This document shows, in pieces, positions 5,074 through 5,510 of a DNA stretch of 5,510 bases. Under the pieces are notes generated by a model. That model ran no database searches. It had not been told where the DNA came from and saw nothing but the letters and a program-made list of their open reading frames with translations. Made by a program: the position numbers and the translations under genes. Position 1 is the first letter of the stretch. Every line of letters starts with the position of its first letter. The DNA lies in the NCBI GenBank assembly GCA_021372185.1, contig JAJFUY010000054.1, forward strand, positions 1 through 5,510. The letters are read 5' to 3'. This DNA is from Chlamydiales bacterium (GTDB taxonomy: Bacteria; Chlamydiota; Chlamydiia; Chlamydiales; FEN-1388).

Positions 5074-5510
5074 CTTCTAGATGCTGGTAGGCGTCGGTGG
5101 TGAGGAAGTTTTCGAAGTGGTTGTTGCTTACTAGGTATTCTATGTAGGCCTCGACGATTGGGTTTGAGCCTAGTTTTATTGATTCTTCTGCTAGGTGTGT
5201 GCGGAAGAGGTCTAGGGTTATTAGGGTGCCGTCAGAGAATTTGGCTTTGTGGTGGATCCACTGCCAGAGTTGGGCGCGGCATATTTCGGCTGTAGCTGCA
5301 TCTTCCATGAGGTTATATAGGGCTACGGCTCCTGTGCCATTTAGCCAGGCTTCTACATATTGCAAGGACACGTCGATATTTTGGGCGAAGGTGGCTGCTG
5401 TTATGGTGCCATTAGGTACTGTAAAGTCTAAAAGTGCTTCAGGTGTTACCGTAGCTTCTGTTAGGCGATCTTTTTGATTTGGCTTGTTGCCTAAAAACTT
5501 TGCAAACACC
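5069..5510 (-). CDS. aceB: Malate synthase A, C-terminal 146+ residues (5' end outside window)
   Basis: Malate synthase condenses glyoxylate with acetyl-CoA to give malate, the second step of the glyoxylate bypass, in the cytoplasm. The fragment shows the hallmarks of the AceB (isoform A) C-terminus: FLGNKPNQ, then VSLQYVEAWLNGTGAVALYN followed by LMEDAATAEICRAQLWQWIHH, with the conserved catalytic aspartate at residue 70 of the fragment (in MEDAAT), and a helical C-terminal plug ending DAYQHLEG. Family members are about 530 residues, so roughly the first 70% is missing to the right. The ATG at 5507-5509 is an internal Met, not the start. The last codon and stop (GGC TAA) fall in the outer REP repeat. 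No isocitrate lyase gene is visible. Confidence 0.9.
   Translation of the reverse strand, partial: VFAKFLGNKPNQKDRLTEATVTPEALLDFTVPNGTITAATFAQNIDVSLQYVEAWLNGTGAVALYNLMEDAATAEICRAQLWQWIHHKAKFSDGTLITLDLFRTHLAEESIKLGSNPIVEAYIEYLVSNNHFENFLTTDAYQHLEG

Noticed and set aside
5199..5477. 92-codon plus-strand ORF
   Set aside because: It is the antisense of the clear malate synthase frame.

Overview
This is a moderately AT-rich bacterial accessory region holding a partly duplicated effector/regulator gene pair, a nest of two mobile elements, and the end of a metabolic gene. The content is a Fic protein, a methyltransferase with a signal-peptide-like N-terminus, an IS4-type insertion sequence, a REP-associated tyrosine transposase (RAYT) and malate synthase A. 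It would suit a host-associated or intracellular Gram-negative bacterium, for example one living in amoebae, but nothing in the window fixes the taxon.

Bases 1-2770 are the remains of a tandem array. On the minus strand, 1-127 is the 5' end of a methyltransferase gene that continues to the left. Next come a divergent intergenic region and a complete Fic gene (328-1812, plus strand) with an AbiEi-like N-terminal region. A complete methyltransferase (1846-2679, minus strand) converges on Fic. The first 182 bases recur at 2553-2734 with 3 differences. Just beyond that second copy lies a 27-base relic of the Fic gene (2739-2765). The order methyltransferase/Fic/methyltransferase/Fic-relic implies the pair was once duplicated. 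In the left copy the methyltransferase is preceded by a 19-codon leader ORF with its own ribosome binding site; the duplication boundary cuts this leader off in the right copy.

Bases 2771-5073 are a mosaic of REP-like modules. Each has a 15-base hairpin (CAGGCT-GAA-AGCCTG or variants), a second hairpin (CCCAGGGC-AAC-GCCCTGGG or variants) and often a tail CATAAGCGCTAACTT. At the core is a RAYT-type HUH transposase (4316-4768, minus strand) flanked by two 90-base inverted repeats made of these hairpins. An IS4-family element (2891-4254; 1364 bp, 19-bp perfect terminal repeats, 11-bp target duplication GGGCAACGCCC) has inserted into the left repeat. Removing it in silico restores the left repeat to an 83/90 match with the right one. 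The IS transposase changes reading frame near its 3' end, where a perfect 11-bp hairpin runs into a T7 tract.

From 5069 to the right edge, on the minus strand, is the C-terminus of malate synthase A (glyoxylate bypass). Its stop codon lies inside the outermost REP repeat. The mobile block and the Fic/methyltransferase array are not functionally linked to malate synthase in any way the sequence shows.
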